Shown here: positions 33,904-43,653 of the stretch, one piece after another
How positions within the stretch are numbered: the stretch's first letter is position 1
How the letters are laid out: each line of letters opens with the position of its first letter
Source: UBA5859 sp041940025
Lineage (GTDB): Bacteria; Pseudomonadota; Gammaproteobacteria; UBA5859
Reading direction: 5' to 3'
DNA: 64,000 bases
NCBI GenBank assembly: GCA_041940025.1
Contig: JBGTSY010000008.1
Coordinates: 1 to 64,000 of the forward strand
Translations under genes and position numbers: made by a program
Notes under the pieces: generated by a model
What the model saw: the letters and a program-made list of their open reading frames with translations, nothing else
The model's database searches: none
What the model was told of the DNA's origin: nothing

Positions 33904-35181
33904 ATGTTAGATCCCAAATTTTTAAGAACCAATCTTCAAGAGGTTAGAGACAAACTGCGTAAGCGACATTTCGAGTTAGACGTGGCGCAATATGAAACGT
34001 TGGAGATGCAACGCAAAGAACTCCAAATTCACGCTCAAGAGTTGCAGCAAAGGCGCAACAGTGAATCAAAAGAGATAGGGCAGGCAAAACAGCGGGGGGA
34101 AGATATCGAACCACTGAAGGCAAAGGTGGCGGCATTAGGAGAAAAGCTGAAGGAGGCGGAAGCGTCATTGGCGCAAGTGCAAGAGTTGTTGCACGCTTTT
34201 GAACTAAGCATCCCAAATTTACCCCACGATTCTGTGCCGGACGGAGGGGATGAGTCAAGCAATATAGAATTGCGTGTTTGGGGGCATCCCAAGCAGTATG
34301 AGTTCGAAGTTCGGGATCATGTGGATATTGGTGCACAGTTGGGGCTACTCGACTTTGAACGGGCCAGCAAAATCACGGGATCGAGATTCAGTGTGATGAA
34401 GGGGCGCTTGGCTCGTGTTCATCGCGCATTGATTCAATTTATGCTGGACTTACACACCGAAGAACATGGATATGAAGAGATCTATGTGCCTTATTTGGTA
34501 AATAGCGACAGCCTAACGGGGACGGGGCAACTGCCGAAGTTTGCTGAGGATCTATTCGCGCTTCAGGGGGAGCGAGAGTATTATCTGGTTCCCACCGCCG
34601 AAGTGCCGGTTACCAACCTACATCGAGACGAAATTATTGCTGCAGGCGACTTACCTTTAAAATATGTGGCGCATACTCCCTGTTTTCGTAGCGAAGCGGG
34701 TTCCTATGGTCAGGATACACGAGGCATGATTCGTCAGCATCAATTCGAAAAAGTCGAACTGGTTCAGTTTGTGGCACCGGATGACTCTTATCAGGCTTTA
34801 GAGCAGTTGACCTATCATGCGGAAGAGGTGTTGCGACGATTGGAGTTGCCCTATCGAGTGGTGTCTCTTTGCGGTGGGGATATCGGATTTTCCGCAGCCA
34901 AGACTTTCGATTTAGAGGTGTGGTTACCGGGACAACACAAGTATCGCGAAATCTCTTCCTGCAGTAATTTTGAAGCCTTTCAGAGTCGTAGAATGTTAAC
35001 GCGTTATCGCCATGCAGACACCAACAAACCAGAGTTATTGCACACACTAAATGGCTCAGGATTAGCGGTGGGACGCACGCTCGTTGCTCTGTTGGAAAAT
35101 GGCCAGCAACAAGATGGTAGTGTGGCGATACCAGATGCGTTAAGGCCCTATCTAAATGGTCAGGAGTCGCTTGCTCCGTAG
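33904..35181 (+). CDS. serS: Seryl-tRNA synthetase
   Basis: SerS charges tRNA-Ser with serine. The 425-residue enzyme has the N-terminal coiled-coil arm (about 30-100) that grips the long variable arm of tRNA-Ser. The class II core follows: LTGTGQLPKFAEDLF, motif 2 PCFRSEAGSYGQDTRGMIRQHQFEKVEL and motif 3 NGSGLAVGRTLVALLEN. crcB-serS-cysG in one direction is common in pseudomonads and relatives. A tRNA-Ser gene lies about 24 kb downstream. Confidence 0.97.
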   Translation: MLDPKFLRTNLQEVRDKLRKRHFELDVAQYETLEMQRKELQIHAQELQQRRNSESKEIGQAKQRGEDIEPLKAKVAALGEKLKEAEASLAQVQELLHAFELSIPNLPHDSVPDGGDESSNIELRVWGHPKQYEFEVRDHVDIGAQLGLLDFERASKITGSRFSVMKGRLARVHRALIQFMLDLHTEEHGYEEIYVPYLVNSDSLTGTGQLPKFAEDLFALQGEREYYLVPTAEVPVTNLHRDEIIAAGDLPLKYVAHTPCFRSEAGSYGQDTRGMIRQHQFEKVELVQFVAPDDSYQALEQLTYHAEEVLRRLELPYRVVSLCGGDIGFSAAKTFDLEVWLPGQHKYREISSCSNFEAFQSRRMLTRYRHADTNKPELLHTLNGSGLAVGRTLVALLENGQQQDGSVAIPDALRPYLNGQESLAP

Positions 35182-35188
35182 CCGTACT

Positions 35189-36607
35189 ATGAGAAGACTG
35201 CCCATTTTTTATGATCTGCATCAACAACCCTGTCTGGTGGTGGGTGGGGGGACAGTGGCGTTACGTAAAGTCAAGTTGTTGCTTAAGTGCGACGCCGAGA
35301 TAACGGTGATCGCGCCACACATCTGTGAGGATTTGAAGCAGCACCAGGCAAAAAATGAGCTCAAGATTTTGCAGCGAAAATTCACTGAAAATGATGTCAC
35401 TAACCAGAGGTTGGTGATTTCTGCTACCAATAAAAAAACTATCAACGAAGAGGTCGCTCACGCGTGCGCAGCGCGAAACGTGGTGGTCAATGTGGTGGAT
35501 GACGCGACTTTAGGTAGTGCTATATTAGGTGCCATTGTTGAACGTTGGCCTGTCCAGGTGGCGATTTCTTCAAATGGAACGGCCCCGGTGCTGACGCGAA
35601 TTTTACGGCGAAATCTAGAACGCTCTTTGCCTGCCAGATTGGGTGAGTTAGCTGACCTGGCAGATGACTATCGTTCGCGAGTGAAGAGTCAAATCAAAGA
35701 TGCTGTCTCTCGGCGTCGATTTTGGGAGAAAATCTTAGAAGGACCGGTGGCGCGAGAGGTGTATCGAGGCAATCTTCAGCAAGCAGAGCAGGCGTTGCAA
35801 TCGGAACTCAATCAACCTGATATGAGCGGTTACTGTGAGGGTGAAGTCTATTTAGTGGGCGCGGGCCCAGGTGATCCCGAGTTGCTCACCTTGAGAGCAT
35901 TAAGATTAATGCAGCAATCAGACATAGTGTTATATGACAGATTAGTCTCGCAACAGGTGTTAGATCTCGTACGAAGAGAGGCCGAGTTAGTATATGTGGG
36001 CAAACGTCGAGCGGAACATTCGATGCCACAAAATAATATTAATGAGCTACTCGTCGAATATGCAAAGCAGGGTAAGCGTGTGTTGCGCTTAAAAGGCGGC
36101 GATCCCTTTATCTTCGGTCGAGGGGGAGAAGAGATAGATCTATTGGTGCGCGAAAACATACGCTTTGAAATCGTCCCCGGTATTACCGCTGCCAGCGGAT
36201 GTGCCGCATACGCGGGCATTCCATTGACCCATCGCGATTACTCCCAATCGGTATTATTTGTGACTGGGCATTTGAAGAATGATCGCATCAATCTGGATTT
36301 TGATGGACTGGTCAAACCGAATCAAACCCTTGTGGTGTATATGGGACTAGTTGGATTGTCACAACTTTGTGAGGGGTTGATCCGTTCCGGTATGGATAAA
36401 AATATGCCCATTGCCTTAGTGGAGCAGGGGACCACTAACAAACAAAGAGTAGTCATTGGCGAATTATCAACTATGCCAGAAAAAGTAAAAACGGCAGATA
36501 TACATGGGCCTACGATACTTATTGTAGGTGAGGTGGTCAGACTCCATGATTCTCTATCTTGGTTCGAGTCGCGCTCTGATCCTATGTCAGAATCAGGGAC
36601 AAGATAG
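35189..36607 (+). CDS. cysG: Siroheme synthase CysG
   Basis: CysG makes sirohaem from uroporphyrinogen III for sulfite and nitrite reductases. Residues 1-150 carry the dehydrogenase/ferrochelatase module with GGGTVALRKVKLLL and SSNGTAPVLTRILR. From about 205 on is the SUMT methyltransferase with VGAGPGDPELLTLRAL, GKRRAEHSMPQ, RLKGGDPFIFGRGGEE and PGITAASGCAAYAGIPLTHRDY. Length (about 472) is close to E. coli (457). The ATG at 35189 gives the family start LPIFYDLHQQ; the upstream in-frame ATG would overlap serS. It follows serS by seven bases. Confidence 0.96.
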   Translation: MRRLPIFYDLHQQPCLVVGGGTVALRKVKLLLKCDAEITVIAPHICEDLKQHQAKNELKILQRKFTENDVTNQRLVISATNKKTINEEVAHACAARNVVVNVVDDATLGSAILGAIVERWPVQVAISSNGTAPVLTRILRRNLERSLPARLGELADLADDYRSRVKSQIKDAVSRRRFWEKILEGPVAREVYRGNLQQAEQALQSELNQPDMSGYCEGEVYLVGAGPGDPELLTLRALRLMQQSDIVLYDRLVSQQVLDLVRREAELVYVGKRRAEHSMPQNNINELLVEYAKQGKRVLRLKGGDPFIFGRGGEEIDLLVRENIRFEIVPGITAASGCAAYAGIPLTHRDYSQSVLFVTGHLKNDRINLDFDGLVKPNQTLVVYMGLVGLSQLCEGLIRSGMDKNMPIALVEQGTTNKQRVVIGELSTMPEKVKTADIHGPTILIVGEVVRLHDSLSWFESRSDPMSESGTR

Positions 36608-36869
36608 GTGGAGTGTGTCGCTATTTTATTTGCACTTGTGCGACTAAGTGGACCTGAACATACATTTGCAACATTCAATGAGATATCGGTCTTTTCAAGA
36701 ATGGAATGTATCTTGAAATAATAACTGGCTGAAATTTAAATTTTGTTAAAAGTGTTTTGTTAGTAATTAATAATATCTATTAGATTTTAGTAGAGATATT
36801 AACAAATATACTCCCAGAAGCTGACTAAATTTTAACCAGCGTTGGTTTGAAGAAATTGGGAGAATTCTG

Positions 36870-37400
36870 GTGAAACGAATCTACTTTGTTGTACCGAATA
36901 TTCACCGAGCGAATCGAATAGCACAAGAGTTAAAGAAAGCAAGTTTTGAAGCCAGTCAGATGCGGATCATTCTACCTAAAGGTGTTGTTGAAAATCCTGC
37001 TCACACTGTGAGCAAACTTCCGAAAGCGAATCTGCTGCAGAGTAGTGACTTTTATCTTGCCGTTGGTAGAGGTATCCCATTGGGTGGCTGTGTCGGATTG
37101 TTGTTGGCTATTGTCGTGAGTGTACTCAATCCAGAGTATGCAAACCAAATGACATGGGTTCTATTGACAGGTACTGCGGCGGGATCCCTGTGGGGCGCTT
37201 GGGTATCGGGTATCGTTGGTATCGCATTACCCAATTCCAAGCTGGAACCATTTCGTACAGAGCTTGCGCAAGGTGCGGTGGTATTGTTGGTGCAAGTGGC
37301 CAACACGGAAGCCAAGGTGTGTACCGATCTAGTGGCGGAAAAATATCCACATGCCGATTCATCCATCCCTGATATGTATGATTTGGTTGCGGTCCAATGA
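36870..37400 (+). CDS. Hypothetical protein with central membrane hairpin
   Basis: I do not recognise this protein beyond its layout. A soluble N-terminal part (1-65, starting KRIYFVVPNIHRANRIAQEL) looks like an alpha/beta ferredoxin-like or Usp-like strand-helix. Two Gly-rich hydrophobic helices follow at about 68-90 and 97-120. A C-terminal soluble part (VVLLVQVANTEAK) resembles the first. Similar arrangements occur in DUF1269-type proteins. The start is GTG with GGGAG upstream. It stands alone between cysG and the SDR gene; 36608-36869 before it is AT-rich with no gene. Confidence 0.65.
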   Translation: MKRIYFVVPNIHRANRIAQELKKASFEASQMRIILPKGVVENPAHTVSKLPKANLLQSSDFYLAVGRGIPLGGCVGLLLAIVVSVLNPEYANQMTWVLLTGTAAGSLWGAWVSGIVGIALPNSKLEPFRTELAQGAVVLLVQVANTEAKVCTDLVAEKYPHADSSIPDMYDLVAVQ

Positions 37401-37571
37401 CATTCGGCAAGGTGTTAAAAAAATACAGTTAACTGGTTGATGGTGGTTGGTATTTGCAAACATTGATTTAAGATTGCTAATTGCGCCGCATAGGGGTAAG
37501 TTATGCGGCTCCAAAGCGATTATTGATGATTATTAGTCTAAAAGATAAATTGGTAATAGACAGGGGGAAGC

Positions 37572-38477
37572 ATGTCGAAATTAGATTTTACCGGAAAAGT
37601 GGCGCTAGTTACTGGTGGTGGTAATGGCATTGGCCGTTCTCACGCACTGCAATTGGCGGCGCGTGGTTGTAAGGTTGTGGTGAATGACTTAGGCGGTGCC
37701 GTAGATGGTAGCGGTAGTTCTCTTGGACCGGCCGAGAAAGTCGTTGAGGAAATCAAAGCCGCGGGTGGTGAAGCAGTAGCCGATGGTAATACTGTTGCGA
37801 CTCAAGAGGGTGGACAAGGTATTGTCAAAACTGCGTTAGACACCTATGGTCGCATTGATATCGTTGTGAATAATGCAGGTATCTTACGTGACAAATCATT
37901 CCGTAATATGGAGCCCGCATTGTTGGATCCGGTACTTGATGTTCACTTGAAAGGGTCATTTTGGACGACGCAAGCGGCTTGGGAATTTTTCCGTGAGCAA
38001 AAATATGGTCGAGTGGTGAACACCTCATCAGCCGCCGGGATTTTTGGCAATTTTGGTCAAACCAACTATGGTGCAGCTAAGATGGGTATTGTGGGTCTCA
38101 CCAATGTGCTCGCTATTGAAGGTGCGAAATATAATATTAAAGTTAATGCAATTGCTCCCGGCGCTAAAACGCGTATGACCCAAGATTTGATGGGTCCCAT
38201 GGCGGACAATCTGGAGATGGGCCCAGAGCTGGTTTCTCCAATTGTGGTCTATCTGGCACATGAAAGCTGCAAACCCAATGGCGAAATCTATTCAGTGGCT
38301 GCTGGTCGCGTGGGTCGCATTTTCCTCGGTGCCACTCAGGGTATTTTCAATCCAGAACTGACAGCAGAAATGTGCGCAGAGCAGATTGATGAAATTCGCG
38401 ATACCAAAGACGCCATCTATCCGAAAAATGCCATGGAAGAGATGATGATCTTGATGCAGCAGGCGCAAAAGAAATAG
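37572..38477 (+). CDS. SDR-family 3-hydroxyacyl-CoA dehydrogenase-like protein
   Basis: The 301-residue protein closely resembles the (3R)-hydroxyacyl-CoA dehydrogenase domain of peroxisomal multifunctional enzyme 2. It has the nucleotide motif TGGGNGIGRSHALQLAARG, VVNDLGGAVDGSG, NNAGI, and the catalytic Ser-Tyr-Lys set (NTSSAAG, then NYGAAKMG). Stand-alone bacterial forms oxidise hydroxyacyl-CoAs from fatty acids or sterols. That would fit a lipid-degrading host carrying the acyl-CoA dehydrogenases nearby. AGGGGGAA precedes the ATG and a strong terminator follows, so it is a single-gene unit. Confidence 0.9.
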   Translation: MSKLDFTGKVALVTGGGNGIGRSHALQLAARGCKVVVNDLGGAVDGSGSSLGPAEKVVEEIKAAGGEAVADGNTVATQEGGQGIVKTALDTYGRIDIVVNNAGILRDKSFRNMEPALLDPVLDVHLKGSFWTTQAAWEFFREQKYGRVVNTSSAAGIFGNFGQTNYGAAKMGIVGLTNVLAIEGAKYNIKVNAIAPGAKTRMTQDLMGPMADNLEMGPELVSPIVVYLAHESCKPNGEIYSVAAGRVGRIFLGATQGIFNPELTAEMCAEQIDEIRDTKDAIYPKNAMEEMMILMQQAQKK

Positions 38478-38505
38478 CCACTCTGCAAATCGAAGCGTTT
38501 GAATA

Positions 38506-38536
38506 ACCCGCCTATGCCTCTATAGGCGGGTGTTTT
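38506..38536 (+). terminator. Terminator after the SDR gene
   Basis: ACCCGCCTAT (38506-38515) and ATAGGCGGGT (38522-38531) form a perfect 10-base-pair stem followed by GTTTT. It lies 29 bases after the stop codon. Confidence 0.88.
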
Positions 38537-38748
38537 ATCTGGTACACCATCTAATTGCCCGTACTAATGTGTGCTCATTTCAGCTTCTCCAAACCCAAAT
38601 CTAAAACAGCAACCGATTGTGCCGTTGTGCGGATAATTTTCTGTCACTCAGTATCAGATTGGATGCAGAATAAATCAAATTTGTGTTAAACTAGCGAGTC
38701 TTTTTTACCTGGGTTTTCAATGCTTAAATTAAGCTCCTTTCCCGCTCT

Positions 38749-41301
38749 ATGACTGACGTCGCCAAAGAAATCCAATCCGTCAATATCGAAGACGAGATGA
38801 GGCAATCCTATCTCGATTATGCGATGAGCGTGATCGTGGGCCGCGCGCTACCGGATGTGAGGGATGGACTCAAGCCCGTGCATCGTCGGGTTCTGTTTGC
38901 GATGCATGAGCTTAACAACGATTGGAATAAGCCTTACAAAAAATCTGCTCGTATTGTGGGTGACGTGATAGGTAAATACCATCCCCATGGGGATGCAGCC
39001 GTATACGACACCATTGTACGTTTGGCGCAGGACTTTTCCATGCGCTATATGTTGGTGGATGGTCAGGGCAATTTTGGTTCGGTGGACGGCGACTCCGCTG
39101 CTGCGATGCGCTATACCGAGGTTCGCATGGCTAAGATTGCCCATGAGCTGTTGGCGGATCTGGACAAAGAGACAGTTGATTTTGTCCCCAATTATGATGA
39201 GACAGAACAGATCCCGGTGGTGTTGCCGACCAAGGTGCCCAATCTGTTGGCCAATGGCTCCTCAGGCATCGCGGTGGGCATGGCTACCAATATTCCACCT
39301 CATAACCTGACAGAAGTCATCAATGGCTGCCTGGCAGTGATAGACAACCCTAATATAGAGTTGCTAGAGCTCATGCAGCATATCCCCGGACCTGATTTCC
39401 CCACTCGGGGAATCATTAATGGCACACGGGGAATCATCGAGGCATACCATTCTGGACGTGGTCGAATCTATGTTCGTGCACGGGCCGAGATTATCGAGAA
39501 TGAATCCAGCGGCAAACAGCAGATCGTTGTGCACGAGCTGCCCTATCAGGTGAATAAAGCCCGTTTGATAGAACGCATTGCCGAACTGGTTAAGGAGAAA
39601 AAGATTGAAGGCATCTCCGAGTTGCGAGATGAATCTGATAAAGATGGCATGCGCATCGTCATCGAAGTGAAGCGCGGCGAGTCAGCCGATGTGCTGTTAA
39701 ATAATCTTCACGCGCAGACGCAAATGCAAACTGTTTTTGGCATCAATATGGTGGCTTTGGTAGATGGACAACCGAGGTTGCTCAATCTCAAGCAGTTACT
39801 CGAAGCTTTTATTCGCCACCGCCAGGAGGTGGTGACCCGACGTACTCGTTACGAATTGCGCAAAGCTCGGGAACGGGCCCACGTATTAGAAGGGCTGGCG
39901 GTCGCACTGGCCAATATTGACCAAGTGATCGACACCATCAAGCGCTCGGCGAATCCACCGGAAGCAAAAGAGAAACTGCTCGCCATTAGTTGGGCGCCCG
40001 GCATGGTCACCGAGATGTTGAAAAAAGCCGGTGCAGACGCCACTAAGTTAGAAGGCGACGTGATTGAATATGGTCTCACCGATGACGGCTACCAGTTATC
40101 CCCCACTCAAGCGCAAGCAATTTTGGATCTGAGACTGCACCGGTTGACGGGATTGGAGCAGGATAAGATCCTTAAAGAGTTTGAACAGATACTAGAAAAA
40201 ATTAGAGAATTGCAAAACATCCTAGCGGATGATCTGAAACTCATGGCAGTGATTCGAGATGAGTTAACAGAAGTTCGAGAACAATTTGGCGATCAACGAA
40301 AAACCGAAATTCGTGAAGCGGAAGAAGAACTCACCATTGAAGATCTGATTCCGGAAGAAGAAGTAGTGGTGACGCTATCTCATCAGGGCTATGCCAAGTC
40401 CCAACCGGTGACCACTTATCGATCCCAGAAAAGAGGCGGACGGGGAATCGCCGCAACGTCGGTAAAAGACGAAGATTTTATTGATAAGTTATTTGTTGCC
40501 AGTAGTCACGATACCATTTTATGTTTTTCCAGTATTGGCAAAGTGTATTGGTTAAAGGTGTATCAATTGCCCCAGTCCGGTCGGACCGCGCGTGGGAAAC
40601 CTATTGTGAATCTATTGCCACTGGAAGAGGGCGAACGAATCAATACTGTATTGCCAGTGAAAGAATTTTCATCTGGTCATTATGTGTTTATGGCGACAGT
40701 ACAGGGGATTGTGAAAAAGACGCCGTTAGAAGATTTTTCTAGACCGCGCACAAGTGGTATTCGAGCAATTGAATTTGCCAACAATGATAGTCTGGTGGGT
40801 GCGTCAATCACTGATGGTCAGCAGGATGTGATGTTATTCGCCAGCGATGGCAAGGCCGTTCGATTTAATGAAGACAATGTGCGAGCGATGGGGCGAACGG
40901 CACGAGGCGTGAAAGGCATAAAACTGAGCGATGATTCCGAGGTGATCTCTTTGATTATTCCCAGCGAGGGTTGCACGGTACTGAACGCCACTGAGAACGG
41001 TTATGGCAAGCGCACACTGGTCAGTGAATATCCCGTTCATAAACGTGGTGGTCAAGGTGTGATCTCGATACAAACTACAGAACGGAATGGTCAAGTGGTA
41101 GGCGCGGTTCAATGTCATGATGAAGATGAGATGATGTTGATCTCTAGCAGAGGGACTCTGGTTCGTACTACTGTACAAGGGGTGTCATTGTTGGGACGCA
41201 ATACCCAAGGAGTGAGTTTGATTCGGCTGGGCGAAGGAGAGAGTTTAGTAGGCGTAGAAGTGATCGCCGAACCAGAAGAAGATGAAGAAGCGTCACTCTA
41301 G
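38749..41301 (+). CDS. gyrA: DNA gyrase subunit A
   Basis: GyrA cuts and rejoins DNA in the gyrase A2B2 complex. The 850-residue protein keeps E. coli numbering near the N-terminus. The quinolone region reads HPHGDAAVYD (Ala83, Asp87) and the catalytic Tyr122 is in AAMRYTEVR. The C-terminal beta-pinwheel (about 530-840) has the GyrA box QKRGGRG. E. coli has Ser83, where loss of Ser reduces quinolone binding, so Ala83 may mean a lower natural susceptibility. The tail ends in a short acidic stretch. It opens the long gyrA-serC-aromatic array. Confidence 0.98.
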   Translation: MTDVAKEIQSVNIEDEMRQSYLDYAMSVIVGRALPDVRDGLKPVHRRVLFAMHELNNDWNKPYKKSARIVGDVIGKYHPHGDAAVYDTIVRLAQDFSMRYMLVDGQGNFGSVDGDSAAAMRYTEVRMAKIAHELLADLDKETVDFVPNYDETEQIPVVLPTKVPNLLANGSSGIAVGMATNIPPHNLTEVINGCLAVIDNPNIELLELMQHIPGPDFPTRGIINGTRGIIEAYHSGRGRIYVRARAEIIENESSGKQQIVVHELPYQVNKARLIERIAELVKEKKIEGISELRDESDKDGMRIVIEVKRGESADVLLNNLHAQTQMQTVFGINMVALVDGQPRLLNLKQLLEAFIRHRQEVVTRRTRYELRKARERAHVLEGLAVALANIDQVIDTIKRSANPPEAKEKLLAISWAPGMVTEMLKKAGADATKLEGDVIEYGLTDDGYQLSPTQAQAILDLRLHRLTGLEQDKILKEFEQILEKIRELQNILADDLKLMAVIRDELTEVREQFGDQRKTEIREAEEELTIEDLIPEEEVVVTLSHQGYAKSQPVTTYRSQKRGGRGIAATSVKDEDFIDKLFVASSHDTILCFSSIGKVYWLKVYQLPQSGRTARGKPIVNLLPLEEGERINTVLPVKEFSSGHYVFMATVQGIVKKTPLEDFSRPRTSGIRAIEFANNDSLVGASITDGQQDVMLFASDGKAVRFNEDNVRAMGRTARGVKGIKLSDDSEVISLIIPSEGCTVLNATENGYGKRTLVSEYPVHKRGGQGVISIQTTERNGQVVGAVQCHDEDEMMLISSRGTLVRTTVQGVSLLGRNTQGVSLIRLGEGESLVGVEVIAEPEEDEEASL

Positions 41302-41390
41302 GGGCCTATCGAGTTAGCGCTCATTGAGCGAGTATTTCCACTCACCTATTAAGCAACCGAATCTTTTTGACAAACTGAAGCGGAATATTT

Positions 41391-42470
41391 ATGTCACGTG
41401 TTTATAATTTCAGTCCCGGACCCGCGGCTTTACCTGAGGCCGTTTTAAAACAGGCTCAGAACGATTTGCTGGATTGGCAAAACTGCGGCATGTCAGTGAT
41501 GGAGATGAGTCACCGCAGTGGTGAATATCTGGCCATTGCAGAACAGGCTGATACTGATCTGCGCGAACTGTTGTCGATCCCTGACAACTACTCGGTGCTG
41601 TTTTTGCAAGGCGGCGCCACTCATCAATTTTCCTGCATCCCGTTAAATTTCGCTCAGGCGAATGATGCAGTGGATTATTTCAATACGGGGATCTGGTCTA
41701 AAAAGGCGATTAAAGAAGCACAACGTTTCGCGAATGTGAATATCGTGGCTACAAGTGAGCGTGAAAATTTTACTACGATTCCAGATGCAAACCAGTGGCA
41801 GTTGAATGAAAAGGCTGCTTATTGCCACTACACTCACAATGAAACGATCGGTGGATTAGAATTTAATCAGATCCCTCAAGTGGGTGATGTGCCATTGGTG
41901 AGTGACATGTCTTCGACAATTTTGTCCCGGCCTTTAGATGTGAGTCAATATGGGATGATTTATGCAGGCGCGCAAAAAAATATCGGCCCAGCGGGATTGA
42001 CGGTGGTGATTGTGCGCGAAGACTTATTGGGCCGTGCTCGCGAACAGACGCCTCTTTTGATGAACTATCACACTCATGCTGAAGCAGGGTCGATGTCCAA
42101 TACGCCGCCCACTTTTGCGTGGTATTTAGCCGGTTTGGTCTTTGCCTGGCTCAAAGCCCAGGGTGGACTGGAGGCGATGGCCAAGATAAATCAGAAGAAA
42201 TGTTCTCTGTTATACGACTTTGTCGATCAATCGAATTTTTATCATAATCCCATCGACAAAGAGTATCGTTCCTGGATGAATGTGCCTTTTACCCTGGCAG
42301 ATGAACAATTGGATGGCACATTTTTAACTGAAGCGAAAGAGGCGGGTCTATACAATCTAAAAGGACATCGCTCCGTAGGCGGTATGCGTGCCAGTATTTA
42401 CAACGCTGTCCCTCTCGAAGCAGTTGAGGCTTTGGTGGCCTTTATGAAAGATTTTGAACAACGCGTATAG
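41391..42470 (+). CDS. serC: Phosphoserine aminotransferase
   Basis: SerC transfers an amino group to 3-phosphohydroxypyruvate in serine synthesis and serves pyridoxal phosphate synthesis. The 359-residue enzyme has the family start YNFSPGPAALPEAVL, LFLQGGATHQFSCIPLN, the PLP lysine in YAGAQKNIGPAG and the C-terminal GHRSVGGMRASIYNAV. It lies between gyrA and the serA-type gene (18 bases apart), so both serine enzymes are made together. Confidence 0.97.
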   Translation: MSRVYNFSPGPAALPEAVLKQAQNDLLDWQNCGMSVMEMSHRSGEYLAIAEQADTDLRELLSIPDNYSVLFLQGGATHQFSCIPLNFAQANDAVDYFNTGIWSKKAIKEAQRFANVNIVATSERENFTTIPDANQWQLNEKAAYCHYTHNETIGGLEFNQIPQVGDVPLVSDMSSTILSRPLDVSQYGMIYAGAQKNIGPAGLTVVIVREDLLGRAREQTPLLMNYHTHAEAGSMSNTPPTFAWYLAGLVFAWLKAQGGLEAMAKINQKKCSLLYDFVDQSNFYHNPIDKEYRSWMNVPFTLADEQLDGTFLTEAKEAGLYNLKGHRSVGGMRASIYNAVPLEAVEALVAFMKDFEQRV

Positions 42471-42488
42471 CGTGAGAGCCTGATTGCT

Positions 42489-43652
42489 ATGTGGAAAATC
42501 TTAACTTTAAATAACATCTCCATTGCCGGATTGGAGCGGTTTCCCCGAGACACGTACGAAGTGGCATCTGAGCTAGGTCATCCAGATGCAATTTTGGTGC
42601 GCTCTGCCAATCTACATCAGATGGAGATCCCTGAAACAGTGAAAGCCATCGGTCGTGCGGGCGCAGGCGTAAATAATATACCTGTAGCGGCGATGAGTGC
42701 GCGCGGTGTGCCTGTTTTCAACGCGCCGGGGGCCAACGCCAATGCAGTAAAAGAATTAGTGATCGCGGGATTATTCCTGGCCGCTAGAAACATTCCGCAA
42801 GCATGGCGCTACACGTTGGAGCTAAAAGAGCAGGGTGATGCACTGCACAAGCAGGTGGAGCAGGGCAAAAAACAGTTTGTGGGTTTTGAGTTGCCCGGAA
42901 AAGCGTTGGGTGTCATTGGCTTGGGCGCCATCGGTGTCGAGGTAGCCAATACGGCTTTGAATCTCGGTATGGAAGTGATTGGTTATGATCCTGCATTGAG
43001 TGTGGAACGTGCCTGGCAACTCTCTTCTAGCGTGCGTAAAGCGCGGAGTATTGAGGAGCTGATGTCAGAGTCAGATTTTGTCACCTGTCATGTGCCTTTA
43101 GTAGAGAGTACGAAGCATTTAGTCAATGCCGATCGACTGAAGATGATGAAACCAGGTACCACCTTATTAAATTTTTCGCGCGCAGAAATTGTGGACGATG
43201 AAGCTGTGCTCGTTGCCTTAAGCGAGCATCATTTACGATATTTTGTCACAGACTTTCCATCTGAAGAGAACAAATGCAATCCCAATGTGATTGCCTTACC
43301 TCATTTGGGGGCCTCCACCCACCAAGCAGAAGAAAATTGTGCCATTATGGTGGCGAATCAATTAAGAGATTATTTGGAAAACGGGAATATCGCCAATTCT
43401 GTGAACTTTCCCGTGGCACAGATGCCTCGGGCTGAAGGAAGCCGGGTGACCATCGCGAATGAAAATAAACCCGCCATGGTGAGTAAAATTTCCGCAGTGA
43501 TCGGTGACGCAAACTTGAATATCATTGACTTGCTCAATAAATCCCGCAGCGATCTGGCTTACACCATGATAGATTTGGAAGGCGAGGTGGCGCATGAAGT
43601 GGTACAAAAACTGAGTGACATAGAAGGCGTGTTGGCAGTCAGGGTGGTTTAA
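42489..43652 (+). CDS. D-3-phosphoglycerate dehydrogenase, SerA type with ACT domain
   Basis: This 387-residue 2-hydroxyacid dehydrogenase has the NAD motif GLGAIGVEVANTAL. The catalytic Arg is in NFSRAEIVDD, the Glu in FPSEEN and the His in PHLGASTHQAEE. It ends with a C-terminal ACT domain (about 315-387) starting NENKPAMVSKIS. It should oxidise 3-phosphoglycerate in the first step of serine synthesis, with serine feedback through the ACT domain. The expected SRGG and GGST motifs read SRAE and GAST, so it belongs to a divergent branch. The placement between serC and pheA is notable. Confidence 0.88.
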   Translation: MWKILTLNNISIAGLERFPRDTYEVASELGHPDAILVRSANLHQMEIPETVKAIGRAGAGVNNIPVAAMSARGVPVFNAPGANANAVKELVIAGLFLAARNIPQAWRYTLELKEQGDALHKQVEQGKKQFVGFELPGKALGVIGLGAIGVEVANTALNLGMEVIGYDPALSVERAWQLSSSVRKARSIEELMSESDFVTCHVPLVESTKHLVNADRLKMMKPGTTLLNFSRAEIVDDEAVLVALSEHHLRYFVTDFPSEENKCNPNVIALPHLGASTHQAEENCAIMVANQLRDYLENGNIANSVNFPVAQMPRAEGSRVTIANENKPAMVSKISAVIGDANLNIIDLLNKSRSDLAYTMIDLEGEVAHEVVQKLSDIEGVLAVRVV

Positions 43653-43653
43653 A

